The notes: generated from the letters alone by a model not told the origin. 64,000 nucleotides of DNA from Streptomyces sp. HUAS MG91 (GCF_040529335.1 NZ_CP159534.1:248001-312000), one strand, 5' to 3'; shown: positions 8,118 to 16,500, counted from the stretch's first letter. Program-made: numbers and translations.

Positions 8118-8283
8118 CCGCTCTCCGTCAGGAGAAGTGCTCCCCTCCTGGCCGGTCGTGCCCCGGTCCTGGGATCCGGCCACACCTCACGGGTCCGGAG
8201 CCGCTCGACGCATGACACGTATGACCGCGCGGCGGACCGGCCCGGCGGCGGCGCGCGTCAGTAGGGTGCGGGCAAAACGGCCG

Positions 8284-8299
8284 AAGGAGCAGTCCCATC
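8284..8299 (+). promoter_or_regulatory. Ribosome binding site placing translation start at an ATC codon
   Basis: AAGGAG (8284-8289) is followed after 7 bp by ATC in the GH3 frame. No ATG, GTG or TTG exists in that frame between the upstream stop (8222-8224) and the TTG at 8438, yet the codons between encode a clean twin-arginine signal peptide. Confidence 0.6.
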
Positions 8300-10102
8300 G
8301 CCACACATTCCGCACTCCCCTGGACGACCTCCCGCAGGCAGGCTCTGGCTGGAGCCGTCGGCACGGCCCTGCTCTGGGGCGCGGCGAGCGGCCCGTCCTC
8401 GGCCGCGTCCCGCTCCGCCCGCGAAGCGGCCCGGGCTTTGGCCGCCCGGATGACGCCGGAGGAGAAGGTCGGCCAGCTGTTCATGATCGAGGTGGCGGGC
8501 CGGGACGCCGTCCGCGTGAGCGAGGACGCGGCGGCCCTCAACCGGGAGCGCTACGGCGTGGACACACCCGCCGAGGTCGTCCGCCGGTACCGGCCCGGCG
8601 GTGTCATCTACTTCTCCGCGCGCGGCGACGACAACCTCGGTGCGCCGGGCCAGATCGCCCGGCTGTCGGACGGTCTGCAACAGGTGTCGCGGGACACGTC
8701 GGGCCTCCCTCTGATCATCTCGGTGGACCAGGAGGGCGGCGCGGTGTCCCGGCTGCCCACTCCGCCGGCCACCGAGCAGCCCGGCGCCATGGCGCTGGGC
8801 GCCACCTGGTCGACGGCGGACGCCCGGCGCAGTCACGAGATCACCGCCGCCGAGCTGGAGGCGTGCGGCATCACCGCCGACCACGCGCCGGTGGCGGACG
8901 TGAACGTCAATCCGGCGAACCCGGTGATCGGGGTGCGCTCCTTCGGCGCCTCTCCGCGGGCCGTCTCGGCGTTCGTGCGCGCCGCCGTCGAGGGGCTGCA
9001 CCTCGGCGGGGTCGCCGCCACCGCCAAGCACTTCCCGGGGCACGGCGACACGGACACCGACAGTCATGTGGGACTGCCGCGCATCACCCACAGCCGGGCC
9101 CAGCTCGACGCGATCGACCTGCCGCCGTTCCGTGCGGCCGTCGCCGCGGGCGTCGACCTGATCATGACGGCGCACATCAGTGTTCCCGCTCTGGATCCCA
9201 GCGGAGTGCCCGCCACCATGTCGCACGCCGTCGTCACCGGTCTGCTCCGTGAGGAGCTGGGATTCGACGGTCTGATCGTCACCGACGCCCTCGACATGCG
9301 GGGCGCGAGCGGGCAGTACCCGCCGGACAGGGCGGCGGTCACCGCGCTGGCCGCGGGCGTCGACATGCTGGTGCTGTCCCCCGACCTTCCGCGCGCGTAC
9401 ACGGCGGTGCTCGACGCGGTGCGGTCCGGGCGGATCCCCACGTCCCGGCTCGACGCCTCGGTGGTCCGCGTTCTGAGCCACAAGATCAGCCGCGGCCTGT
9501 TCGCCGCGGCCTCCGACCCGGACCGGGCCGAACGGGTCGTCGGCGCGCCGGAGTTCCGGTCGGCCGTGGCCGCGATCACCTCTCGCAGCACGACGCTGGT
9601 CAAGAACGACGGCGGCGCGCTCCCGGTCCGCACCGGCGCGCACGAGGTCCTCGTCACCGGTGCGGACTCCCCCGCCGTGGCCCGTCTCGCCGCGTCGTTC
9701 CGCTCGCGCGGGCACACGGTGACGGCGCTCGACGCCGGTGCCGCGCCGGGCCCGGCCGTGATCGAGGAGGCCGTCGGGCAGGCGCGCTCCGCCGCTCTGG
9801 TGGTCGTGGCCACCAACGGTCCGGGCGCCGCGCAGGCGGACCTGGTCCGCGCGCTGCTGGCGGCGTCGAGCCCGGTGGTCGTGGTCGGTGTGCGCACCCC
9901 GTACGACATCAACCGCTTCCCCGGCGCGCCGGTGTACCTGGCGACGTACGGCAACGGCGCGACCGCCCTCGACCGGGCGGTGGGGGTCGTCCTCGGCGAG
10001 CACGGCCCGAGCGGACGGCTGCCGGTGTCGGTCCCGGTGGCGGACGATCCGTCGCGGACGCTGTTCCCGGTCGGCCACGGGCTGCGCCTCCCGGGCCGCT
10101 GA
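8297..10102 (+). CDS. Glycoside hydrolase family 3 protein, NagZ-like, exported
   Basis: About 601 residues if translation starts at ATC 8297. Residues 12-35 are a Tat-like signal (SRRQALAGAVGTALLWG, then an AAS-type cleavage region). The N-terminal barrel carries the GH3 subfamily motif KHFPGHGDTDTDSH at residue 244 and the nucleophile Asp330 in VTDALDM. This pair, with His in the mobile loop, is typical of beta-N-acetylglucosaminidases of NagZ type. A C-terminal alpha/beta sandwich (residues about 400-590) follows. The conservative alternative, TTG at 8438, has no ribosome site and removes the export signal. Likely role: trimming cell-wall or chitin-derived amino sugars outside the membrane. 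Confidence 0.87.
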   Translation: MATHSALPWTTSRRQALAGAVGTALLWGAASGPSSAASRSAREAARALAARMTPEEKVGQLFMIEVAGRDAVRVSEDAAALNRERYGVDTPAEVVRRYRPGGVIYFSARGDDNLGAPGQIARLSDGLQQVSRDTSGLPLIISVDQEGGAVSRLPTPPATEQPGAMALGATWSTADARRSHEITAAELEACGITADHAPVADVNVNPANPVIGVRSFGASPRAVSAFVRAAVEGLHLGGVAATAKHFPGHGDTDTDSHVGLPRITHSRAQLDAIDLPPFRAAVAAGVDLIMTAHISVPALDPSGVPATMSHAVVTGLLREELGFDGLIVTDALDMRGASGQYPPDRAAVTALAAGVDMLVLSPDLPRAYTAVLDAVRSGRIPTSRLDASVVRVLSHKISRGLFAAASDPDRAERVVGAPEFRSAVAAITSRSTTLVKNDGGALPVRTGAHEVLVTGADSPAVARLAASFRSRGHTVTALDAGAAPGPAVIEEAVGQARSAALVVVATNGPGAAQADLVRALLAASSPVVVVGVRTPYDINRFPGAPVYLATYGNGATALDRAVGVVLGEHGPSGRLPVSVPVADDPSRTLFPVGHGLRLPGR

Positions 10103-10105
10103 CCG

Positions 10106-11092
10106 TCAGGTGCGGCGGGCGGAGGCGGCGAGCCGGTCGGCGAACGCGCCGACGAGGTCGCGCAGTTCGGCCGGGTGCTCGATGGCGAACGGCCGGTCGA
10201 GTGCGGCGAGCACCGGTGGCAGCCAGTCGAGCCGCTCCGCCCGCAGGGTGACGCGCAGCCGGCGCTCGGCCGCCGGGTCCCCGCCCGGCACCGGCTCCTC
10301 CTCCGCCACGCACGCGACGCTCGCGGGAAGGCGGGCGCGGATCTGCTCGACGGTCGCGTGGACGCGAAGGACCACTTCGTGGCGGTACGCGGCCGTGGCG
10401 AATCCGGTGATCACCCGCTGTGCCGGATCGAGGTCCGGGGGCGCGTCGAACGTGCCGGGCAGGGTCCGCGCGTCGGCGATGCGGTCGAGCCGGAAGGTGC
10501 GGTCCTCGCCGCTGGGGGCGTCCGCGCCGGTGACGTACCAGCGGCCCGCGTGGGAGACGACGCCGTACGGGTGCAGGGTGCGTTCGCCGCGCCGTCCGTC
10601 CCGGTCGGTGTAGCGGAACGACACCGGCCGGTGGTGGCGTACCGCGTCGGCGAGGGTGAGCAGGGTCGAGGCGTCCGGGACGGCCGTCGCGCCGGTCCCG
10701 TCGGTGAAGGCGAGGCCGTCCAGGAGGGCGTCGAGACGGCGGGCGACGGGCCGGGGCAGCACCCGTCGGATCTTCGCGGCCGCCGTCTCGCTCGCCGTGG
10801 GATCCGTCGTCAGTCCGGCACGGCGCCCGGCGATCAGGCCGAGCAGCACGGACAGCGCCTCGTCGTCGCTGAACATGAGCGGCGGCAGCCGGTACCCGGG
10901 GCCGATCCGGTAGCCGCCGTAGCGGCCGCGCACCGACTCCACGGGCACGTCGAGGTCGATCAGCTGGTCCACGTACCGCCGGACGGTGCGTCCTTCGACG
11001 CCGAGCCGGTCGGCGAGCTCGGCCACCGTCCGGGTGCCGCCCGACTGCAGCAGTTCCAGGAGGGTGAGCACGCGGCCGGTGGGTCGGGACAT
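10106..11092 (-). CDS. WYL-domain transcriptional regulator (YafY/DeoR type)
   Basis: A 328-residue regulator. Residues 1-60 form the winged helix (RVLTLLELLQSGGTRTVAELADRLGVEGRTVRRYVDQL). Residues 140-225 form the WYL domain, with RPVSFRYTDRDG and the HPYGVVSHAGRWYVTG core. A WCX-type C-terminal extension ends the protein. It is divergent from a VOC-family gene, a very common pairing in Streptomyces, and the intergenic region holds a matching dyad at 11111-11135. The ligand is unknown. Its stop is only 3 bp from that of the convergent GH3 gene. Confidence 0.92.
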   Translation of the reverse strand: MSRPTGRVLTLLELLQSGGTRTVAELADRLGVEGRTVRRYVDQLIDLDVPVESVRGRYGGYRIGPGYRLPPLMFSDDEALSVLLGLIAGRRAGLTTDPTASETAAAKIRRVLPRPVARRLDALLDGLAFTDGTGATAVPDASTLLTLADAVRHHRPVSFRYTDRDGRRGERTLHPYGVVSHAGRWYVTGADAPSGEDRTFRLDRIADARTLPGTFDAPPDLDPAQRVITGFATAAYRHEVVLRVHATVEQIRARLPASVACVAEEEPVPGGDPAAERRLRVTLRAERLDWLPPVLAALDRPFAIEHPAELRDLVGAFADRLAASARRT

Positions 11093-11110
11093 GGCCGCAC
11101 TCTACCGTTC

Positions 11111-11135
11111 ATACCGGACCGAAACTGTCCTGTAT
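11111..11135. promoter_or_regulatory. Operator candidate for the WYL regulator
   Basis: ATACCGGAC and GTCCTGTAT are inverted repeats matching at 8 of 9 positions across a 7-bp spacer. They sit midway between the divergent WYL and VOC genes. Confidence 0.5.
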
Positions 11136-11185
11136 TGCTCCTAGCCTGCGAGACGCAAGCCCTTCGCACAGCCAAGGAGATTCCC

Positions 11186-11584
11186 ATGGACTTCGTCTCG
11201 ATCCGCATCATCACCGGCGACGTGCCGCGTCTCGTCGACTTCTACGAGCGGGCCACGGGGGCGCGGGCGGAGTGGGCCACGGAGGACTTCGCCGAACTGC
11301 GCACGGCTGGCGCCACGCTCGCGATCGCCGGCACCCGCACGGTTCCGCTGTTCGCTCCCGGGTCGGCGCGCCCGGCGGACAACCACAGTGTGATCACCGA
11401 GTTCCGCGTCGACGACGTGGACCGTGTGCACGCGAACCTGAGCGGATGGGTCCCCGAGTTCGTCGCCGGGCCCACGACGATGCCGTGGGGGAACCGGTCG
11501 CTGCTGTTCCGCGACCCCGACGGCAACCTCGTCAACTTCTTCACGCCGGTGACCGAGGCGGCCGTCGGGAAGTTCGCGCGCTGA
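11186..11584 (+). CDS. VOC-family (glyoxalase/bleomycin-resistance fold) protein
   Basis: A 132-residue single-module vicinal-oxygen-chelate protein. It has the opening SIRIITGDVPRLVDFYERATG, the central VDDVDRVHANL and the closing LLFRDPDGNLVNFFTPV motif, where the late Asp/Asn replaces the usual metal-binding Glu region. The ATG at 11186 has AAGGAG 7 bp upstream. The divergent WYL regulator probably controls it. Members act as glyoxalases, dioxygenases or ligand-sequestering resistance proteins; which applies here cannot be told. Confidence 0.9.
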   Translation: MDFVSIRIITGDVPRLVDFYERATGARAEWATEDFAELRTAGATLAIAGTRTVPLFAPGSARPADNHSVITEFRVDDVDRVHANLSGWVPEFVAGPTTMPWGNRSLLFRDPDGNLVNFFTPVTEAAVGKFAR

Positions 11585-11602
11585 CGTCGGGCACGGACGC
11601 CG

Positions 11603-12568
11603 TCAGCGCATGGCGTCGGCCTCGACGACCGCGTCGGCGAAGGCCGCGGGCTGCTCCTGGGGGAGGTTGTGGCCCGCGTCGGCGACGATGTGGTGGGTCC
11701 ACGGGCCGGTGAAGTGCGCGGCGTACCCGCTGCCGTCGGTGGGCGGGATGACGCCGTCGGTCCGGCCGTCCAGGGTGACCGTCGGGACGGTGATCGTCGG
11801 CTGGTCGAGGAGCCTGCGCTCAAGGTCGTCGTAGCGGGGATCGCCGGGGGCGGCGGCCAGCCGGTGCCGGTAGCCGTGGACGACCACGTCGACGTAGTCG
11901 GGGTTGGTCCACAGCTGGGCCGTCTGCGCGAACTCGGCCTCGGTGAACCGCCAGGCGGGCGAGTTGCGGTGCCAGACGACGCGGGCCAGGTCCTCGCGGT
12001 TGCGCCGGAGACCCTCCCGGCCGCGTTCGGTGAGGAAGTAGAAGAAGTACCAGTAGCCCTCCTCCATGGAGGGAGCCAGTGGCTCCTGCGCGACGGCGAT
12101 GTTCTGGATGAGGTAGCCGTTGACGGAGACGAGGCCGGTGCAGCGTGCGGGCCACAGCGCCGCGGCGACGTCGGCGGCGCGGCCTCCCCAATCGTATCCG
12201 GCGAACAGGGCCCGGGGCAGGTGCAGGGCGTCCATGAAGGCGATCAGATCCGCGCCGAGCGCCGCCTGCTGGCCGGACCTGAGGGTGTCGGCGCGCAGGA
12301 ACCGGGTCTCTCCGTGTCCCCGCAGGTACGGGATGTAGCAGCGGTATCCGCGGCGGGCGAGCGCGGGCGCGACGTCGGCGTAGGAGCCGACCGGGCTGAA
12401 CGGCCAGCCGTGCAGCAGGATCACGGGCGTGCCGTGCGCCGGGCCGACGTCGTGGTAGGCGATCTCCAGTACGTCGGTACGGACGCGCAGCAGCGGGCCC
12501 AGGCCGCCGTCGCTCCGGTGGGCCCCCGCACCGGTCTCCGTCCGTCCCGGTCTCCGCCTGCTGTTCAT
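11603..12568 (-). CDS. Alpha/beta hydrolase, epoxide hydrolase-like
   Basis: A 321-residue protein with the oxyanion HGWPFSPVG loop near residue 55, the Asp nucleophile elbow GYDWGG near residue 123, and the terminal GHNLPQE His. This is the epoxide hydrolase/haloalkane dehalogenase-like pattern. It is a paralogue of the partial hydrolase at 1-594, especially in the cap region. It lies 77 bp after the aldehyde dehydrogenase on the same strand and is probably co-transcribed with it, the two acting on the same carbon skeleton. A small GC hairpin (12587-12603) separates them. Convergent with the VOC gene, 18 bp apart. Confidence 0.9.
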   Translation of the reverse strand: MNSRRRPGRTETGAGAHRSDGGLGPLLRVRTDVLEIAYHDVGPAHGTPVILLHGWPFSPVGSYADVAPALARRGYRCYIPYLRGHGETRFLRADTLRSGQQAALGADLIAFMDALHLPRALFAGYDWGGRAADVAAALWPARCTGLVSVNGYLIQNIAVAQEPLAPSMEEGYWYFFYFLTERGREGLRRNREDLARVVWHRNSPAWRFTEAEFAQTAQLWTNPDYVDVVVHGYRHRLAAAPGDPRYDDLERRLLDQPTITVPTVTLDGRTDGVIPPTDGSGYAAHFTGPWTHHIVADAGHNLPQEQPAAFADAVVEADAMR

Positions 12569-12586
12569 GACGCTTCCTCACTTTCC

Positions 12587-12603
12587 GTCCGCGCGGCGCG
12601 GAC
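12587..12603. other. Small hairpin between aldehyde dehydrogenase and hydrolase genes
   Basis: GTCCGCG and CGCGGAC arms around a 3-base loop. It could modulate transcription or mRNA stability inside the operon; its role is uncertain. Confidence 0.35.
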
Positions 12604-12645
12604 ACGTTGAGCACGTGATCAAAGGGTTGCGTGGTGGCCCCGGGG

Positions 12646-14088
12646 TCAGAGCGTGATGGTCTGGTACTCGGTGTAGGTGCCGAGGCCGACCGCGCCGTAC
12701 TCGCGGCCGATGCCGCTGGCCTTGAAGCCGCCGAACGGGCCGTCGAAGCCGACGGAGGCGCCGTTGACCGTGACGGTGCCCGTGCGCACCCGGCGGGCGA
12801 CCGCGAGCGCGTGCTCCTCGTCGGTGGACCAGACGCCGCCGGACAGGCCGTACTCGGAGTCGTTGGCGATGCGCACCGCGTCGTCCTCGTCGTCGTAGGC
12901 GATCACGACGAGGACCGGGCCGAAGATCTCCTCCTGGGCGATCCGCATGGAGTTGTCGACGTCGGCGAAGACGGTGGGGGTGACGTAGTTGCCCTTCTCC
13001 AGGCCGTCGGGGATCTGCGGGCCGCCGGTGACGAGCCGGGCCCCTTCCTCGATGCCGGTCCGGATGTAGTCGCGGACCCGCTGCTGCTGGTCGGGGCGGA
13101 TCATGGGGCCGATGAAGGTGTCCGGTGCGGCGGGATCGCCGACCTTGAGCGACTCCACCATCCCCTTCAGCGCCGTGACCACGTCCTCGTAGCGGCTGCG
13201 CGGGGCGAGGATCCTGGTCTGGGCGATGCACGACTCGCCGTTGTTGAGCAGGGAGCCGAACTTCAGGCCGGAGACGGCCCGTTCGATGTCGGCGTCCGGG
13301 AGGATGATCGCGGCGGACTTGCCGCCGAGCTCCAGGCTGACGCGCTTGAGCTGCTCGCCCGCGAGGGAGGCGATGCGACGCCCGGCGCGGGTGGAGCCGG
13401 TGAAGGCGATCTTGTCCACCTCTGGGTGCGCCACCAGGTACTCGCTGGTCTCGCGGTCGGCGGGCAGCACGCTCAGCACGCCGTCCGGCAGGCCGGCCCG
13501 TTCGATCAGTTCGGCGAGGTAGCCCATGCTCAGCGAGTTCTCCGGAGACACCTTCAGCACGACGGAGTTGCCCGCGAGCAGCGCCGGGATGATCTTCGAA
13601 GTGGCCGAGGAGAACGGCGAGTTCCAGGGGATCACGGCGGCGACCACGCCGACGGCCTCGCGCCGCACCACGCTGCGCACCGGCGACGCCGGGTCGGAAG
13701 GGGCCAGGGTCTCCTCCCAGCCGAACTCCTCCGCCGCCTTCAGGTAGGCCTTCGCCTGTCGGGTGAGTCCGGGCTGGCCGGCCCGGGTGAACCAGCCCGC
13801 CGAACCGTTCTCCAGCGAGATCAGGTCGGCGACCTTCTCCGCGTTCTCCTCGCGCAGTTCGTTGAAGCGCCGCAGGATCGCGATCCGCTCCGCCGGTGCG
13901 GTCCGCCGCCACACACCCGCCTCGAACGACGTCCGGGCCGCGGCCACCGCCCGGTCGATGTCCGCCGGCTGCGCCTGGGCGGCGCGGCCGATCACCGACC
14001 TGTCGTGGGGCGAGGTGATGTCGAGGAGTTCCGGGTCGCTCGGCTCGGTCCAGGAGCCCCCGATGAACAGCCGGTCATAGGTGATCAT
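12646..14088 (-). CDS. NAD(P)-dependent aldehyde dehydrogenase
   Basis: A 480-residue enzyme of the classical ALDH superfamily. It shows the cofactor-binding VIPWNSPFSSATSKIIPALLAG stretch near residue 153, the general base Glu253 in LELGGKSA, and the nucleophile Cys287 in NNGESCIAQ. Length is normal. The ATG at 14088 has GAGAGA-type purines before it; ATG 14136 upstream is less likely. The leader contains an A/T-rich dyad (14128-14151) that matches one in front of the TetR gene at 15921, so TetR repression is inferred. With the downstream hydrolase it may detoxify or degrade an epoxide or aldehyde. Confidence 0.93.
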   Translation of the reverse strand: MITYDRLFIGGSWTEPSDPELLDITSPHDRSVIGRAAQAQPADIDRAVAAARTSFEAGVWRRTAPAERIAILRRFNELREENAEKVADLISLENGSAGWFTRAGQPGLTRQAKAYLKAAEEFGWEETLAPSDPASPVRSVVRREAVGVVAAVIPWNSPFSSATSKIIPALLAGNSVVLKVSPENSLSMGYLAELIERAGLPDGVLSVLPADRETSEYLVAHPEVDKIAFTGSTRAGRRIASLAGEQLKRVSLELGGKSAAIILPDADIERAVSGLKFGSLLNNGESCIAQTRILAPRSRYEDVVTALKGMVESLKVGDPAAPDTFIGPMIRPDQQQRVRDYIRTGIEEGARLVTGGPQIPDGLEKGNYVTPTVFADVDNSMRIAQEEIFGPVLVVIAYDDEDDAVRIANDSEYGLSGGVWSTDEEHALAVARRVRTGTVTVNGASVGFDGPFGGFKASGIGREYGAVGLGTYTEYQTITL

Positions 14089-14127
14089 GCGCTTTCTCTC
14101 TCTCGATCTCGGTGAAGGTATCTCTTT

Positions 14128-14151
14128 AAATGTCACTTCAATGTAGCACTT
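14128..14151. promoter_or_regulatory. TetR operator candidate upstream of the aldehyde dehydrogenase
   Basis: The dyad AAnTGnnAC-TTCAAT-GTnnCAnTT pattern is shared with the site at 15826-15849. The left 20 bases of the two sites are identical at about 16 positions. It lies 40 bp before the ALDH start. Confidence 0.5.
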
Positions 14152-14587
14152 ACTGACGGCTACCGCTCAACACTGAGGTGTTTACGTGGGGAAGGGTCGC
14201 GTACAGCCCGAGCACCTGGACGACCGTGGGGCGGACCACGCCGGACCACTCGCCGCGCAGTCCCGGCCAGACGGCCAGCAGCGCCTCGCCGTGGGCGCGG
14301 CCCAGATGAGCCGTGACGTCCGTGCGGTCCGGGCCCACCGAGGTCCAGGAGAGCAGCACTTGACCCTCCGGCACGGCTGCCGTCCGGCCGAGCGGCAGCC
14401 AGGTGGCGACGAGCGCGCCCCGCGCCGGGCGCACGAGCGCGCCCCGGACGTCGGCGGGCATCGACTCGGCCGTGAGAGCGGCCAGTTCTACGGTCCTGTG
14501 GGCGTCGGAGCCGGGGACCAGCGTCAGTCGGGGTCGATCCGCGCCCGCGTTCCAGGCCCGGCGACGTCTCGTCGCAGGGCGGCGCAT
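14150..14587 (-). CDS. Hypothetical protein
   Basis: A 145-residue open frame with an Arg-rich N-terminus (RRPATRRRRA) and a mixed alpha/beta body. I recognise no family motif. It is supported by a good ribosome site (AGGGGA, 7 bp before ATG 14587), by filling an otherwise empty gap, and by lying on the same strand as the ALDH gene 61 bp downstream. Its stop overlaps the putative TetR operator, so it would read through the operator if co-transcribed. The protein is mostly hydrophilic and has no signal peptide. Confidence 0.55.
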   Translation of the reverse strand: MRRPATRRRRAWNAGADRPRLTLVPGSDAHRTVELAALTAESMPADVRGALVRPARGALVATWLPLGRTAAVPEGQVLLSWTSVGPDRTDVTAHLGRAHGEALLAVWPGLRGEWSGVVRPTVVQVLGLYATLPHVNTSVLSGSRQ

Positions 14588-14721
14588 CACACGTTCCCCT
14601 CGGGAGCCGGGCGTGTGTCGCGTGGGGTCGGGGGTGGTGGGGCGTGGCGCATGGGGAGGTGGGCCTTCTGTCGGTTGCTCGGTTGCTCGGCGAATCGGTT
14701 GTGCGGTCTCTCAGGGGTCGC

Positions 14722-15606
14722 TCAATAGACCTCGTCGTGGGGGTAGAGGGTGAAGAGCCGTGCCGTCTCCACGTAGAGCCAGGTCAGGGTCAGCGTGAGG
14801 CCGAACGCGGCCGACCAGGCCCGGTCGCGGGAGGCGCCGAAGGTGACGCCGTCCTCGACCTGCCCGAAGTGCAGGGGGAGGAACGACGCGGCGAGCGCGA
14901 CACCGAGGAGCCCGGTGAAGAGGCCGAGCCCGAAGGGGTGGAGCCCCAGGGTGTCCGCCCCGGTGAGCGGGAGGAGCAGCCGGTCCGCCAGCGCCAGGAG
15001 GGCGAGCCCCAGCAGGGCTGCGCCCAGGAACCCGTAGAACCGCCGGTTCGCCCGTATCCAGTGCAGGGCACGCGCGAGCAGCGCCCCGGCGGACGTCGCC
15101 ATCGTGCCGAGCACCAGTTGTACGAGAACGCCCGGTGACAGCGAGTGGGACACCGCCCAGGACAGCGCGCCGAGGAACACGCCCTGGCACGCGGCGAACG
15201 TCAGCGTCAGGGTCCCGGACGACAGGTTTCTGCGGCACTGGGTCACGACCAGCGCCCCGGCGAGCAGCCCGGCCCCGGCGGCGATCCCGTACGGGACGGC
15301 GGCCGGGAGCGCGCCGAGCGGCAGCAGCGTCCACGCCAGGACGGCCGTGAGGACCGTCGTGGCGAGGGCCGCCGCCGCGCGGGGCAGGACGTCGCCGATG
15401 GTCATCAGGTCGCCCACGAGGAGCGGGGGCGCGTCGGGCTCGCCGGTGGCCGGCTGCTCGACGTCCTGGCCCGCTCCGATCCGGTCCCGGGCCACGGCGC
15501 GCGCGTCGCGGGCCGCCGTCTTCTGGCCGCCGCGCGGGGTGAACTGCGGCAGGCGGAGCACCGGATTGCTGCTCCTGATCGTGCGCTGCTGCTCGACCGG
15601 TGTCAC
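14722..15606 (-). CDS. Bax inhibitor-1/YccA family membrane protein
   Basis: A 294-residue integral membrane protein with seven likely helices after a hydrophilic 60-residue N-terminus. The C-terminal signature (LHFGQVEDGVTFGASRDRAWSAAFG, then LTLTLTWLYVE) matches the BI-1 family, whose characterised members are calcium-leak channels or stress modulators. The start is GTG 15606 with AGAGGA upstream. A paralogue lies at 30564-31388; the two share the C-terminal block and the R-W-I-R before helix 5. The conserved acidic pair expected near the pore is reduced here (EDG against EDA in the paralogue). Confidence 0.88.
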   Translation of the reverse strand: MTPVEQQRTIRSSNPVLRLPQFTPRGGQKTAARDARAVARDRIGAGQDVEQPATGEPDAPPLLVGDLMTIGDVLPRAAAALATTVLTAVLAWTLLPLGALPAAVPYGIAAGAGLLAGALVVTQCRRNLSSGTLTLTFAACQGVFLGALSWAVSHSLSPGVLVQLVLGTMATSAGALLARALHWIRANRRFYGFLGAALLGLALLALADRLLLPLTGADTLGLHPFGLGLFTGLLGVALAASFLPLHFGQVEDGVTFGASRDRAWSAAFGLTLTLTWLYVETARLFTLYPHDEVY

Positions 15607-15794
15607 GTCGGATCCTCTTCTCCGTGTCGGGCCGGCGGGCGGCCGTGCGCGTTCCGGGATGCCGACGGGGGCACCGGAGTGTGGGCGGCTTCAGCCTGTC
15701 GCGGCACTCGGATCCGCGCATCAGTCACATGACGGTGTGCCGTGCGACGTGGCACAAATGTCTCGGGAGGACGGGGGTCAAGGCAGGCGGCGCG

Positions 15795-15804
15795 ACACAT
15801 GTGT
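15795..15804. promoter_or_regulatory. ACACATGTGT palindrome
   Basis: A perfect 10-bp palindrome between the divergent Bax-inhibitor and TetR genes. It is one of five CACATGTG cores found in the window, all outside genes or at gene ends. Confidence 0.4.
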
Positions 15805-15825
15805 GCTGACGGACTCTGTCGCCTT

Positions 15826-15849
15826 AACTGTTACTTGAATGTGTCAGTT
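15826..15849. promoter_or_regulatory. TetR operator candidate upstream of the TetR gene
   Basis: AACTGTTAC-TTGAAT-GTGTCAGTT: the arms pair at 7 of 9 positions. It resembles the dyad at 14128-14151 before the ALDH gene and lies about 72 bp before the TetR start. Confidence 0.5.
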
Positions 15850-15920
15850 GTGGTGGGGAGTTCCACTCTGCTGCGGCTCTAGCCGCGCGAGGCTCCACAC
15901 GGGACCGTTACACTCGGCCC

Positions 15921-16466
15921 GTGAGAGCCGACGCAGCACGCAATCTGGAATCCGTCCTGACCACCGCGGCCCGCATGCTCGCGGCCGACCCCGCCGCCAG
16001 CATCGCGAGCATCGCCACCGAGGCAGGTGTCGACCGGCGCACCGTCTACCGGCGCTTCGCCTCCCGCGAGGAGCTTCTCGGCGCCGTCCACGAGGCTCGT
16101 CTCACGGCGATCGAGCACGCCGTCGAGGACGCCCGGCTGCGCGAGGCACCCGTCGCCGTCGCCCTGCACCGCTACGTCGAGAACATCATCGGCGTGAACC
16201 GCGACTGGCCCGTGGACCTCACCCGGATGCTCGCCGACGACAGCCTGCGCGAGCGCCGTGACGCATCGGTCCACGAGGTCGATGTCTTTCTCGAACGCGC
16301 CACCGACGAGGGTCTGTTGCGGCCGGGGCTGCCGCAGGGCTGGGCGAGTGCGCTGCTCCCCCAGTTGATGCACCTGGTCGCCCGGCAGCTGCCCGGGCTG
16401 AGCTCCGGGCAGGCGGCGGACGTCGTCGTCGACACCTTGCTGCGCGGGCTCGGCACCGCGTCCTGA
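15921..16466 (+). CDS. TetR/AcrR-family transcriptional regulator
   Basis: A 181-residue repressor. Residues 5-50 form the TetR helix-turn-helix (VLTTAARMLAADPAASIASIATEAGVDRRTVYRRFASREEL). The rest is the helical ligand domain, including helices around VALHRYVENIIGVN and the dimerisation end ALLPQLMHLVARQLPG. The start is GTG 15921. Matching dyads before this gene and before the ALDH gene suggest that it represses itself and the ALDH-hydrolase operon 2 kb to the left. Ligand unknown. Confidence 0.9.
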   Translation: MRADAARNLESVLTTAARMLAADPAASIASIATEAGVDRRTVYRRFASREELLGAVHEARLTAIEHAVEDARLREAPVAVALHRYVENIIGVNRDWPVDLTRMLADDSLRERRDASVHEVDVFLERATDEGLLRPGLPQGWASALLPQLMHLVARQLPGLSSGQAADVVVDTLLRGLGTAS

Positions 16467-16500
16467 CCGCGTGGAGGGCCGGTGCCGTGGCGACGGCGCC

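Larger units (their letters stand above)
15607..15920. other. Intergenic region with operator-like elements
   Basis: This 314-bp divergent gap holds no convincing gene. It contains an ACACATGTGT palindrome at 15795-15804 and the TetR-type dyad at 15826-15849. The remainder (15607-15780) is featureless to my eye. Confidence 0.6.

Noticed and set aside
15607..15920. A short frame (15600-15809) as a possible small gene
   Set aside because: No ribosome site and no homology; the region contains operator-like dyads instead.
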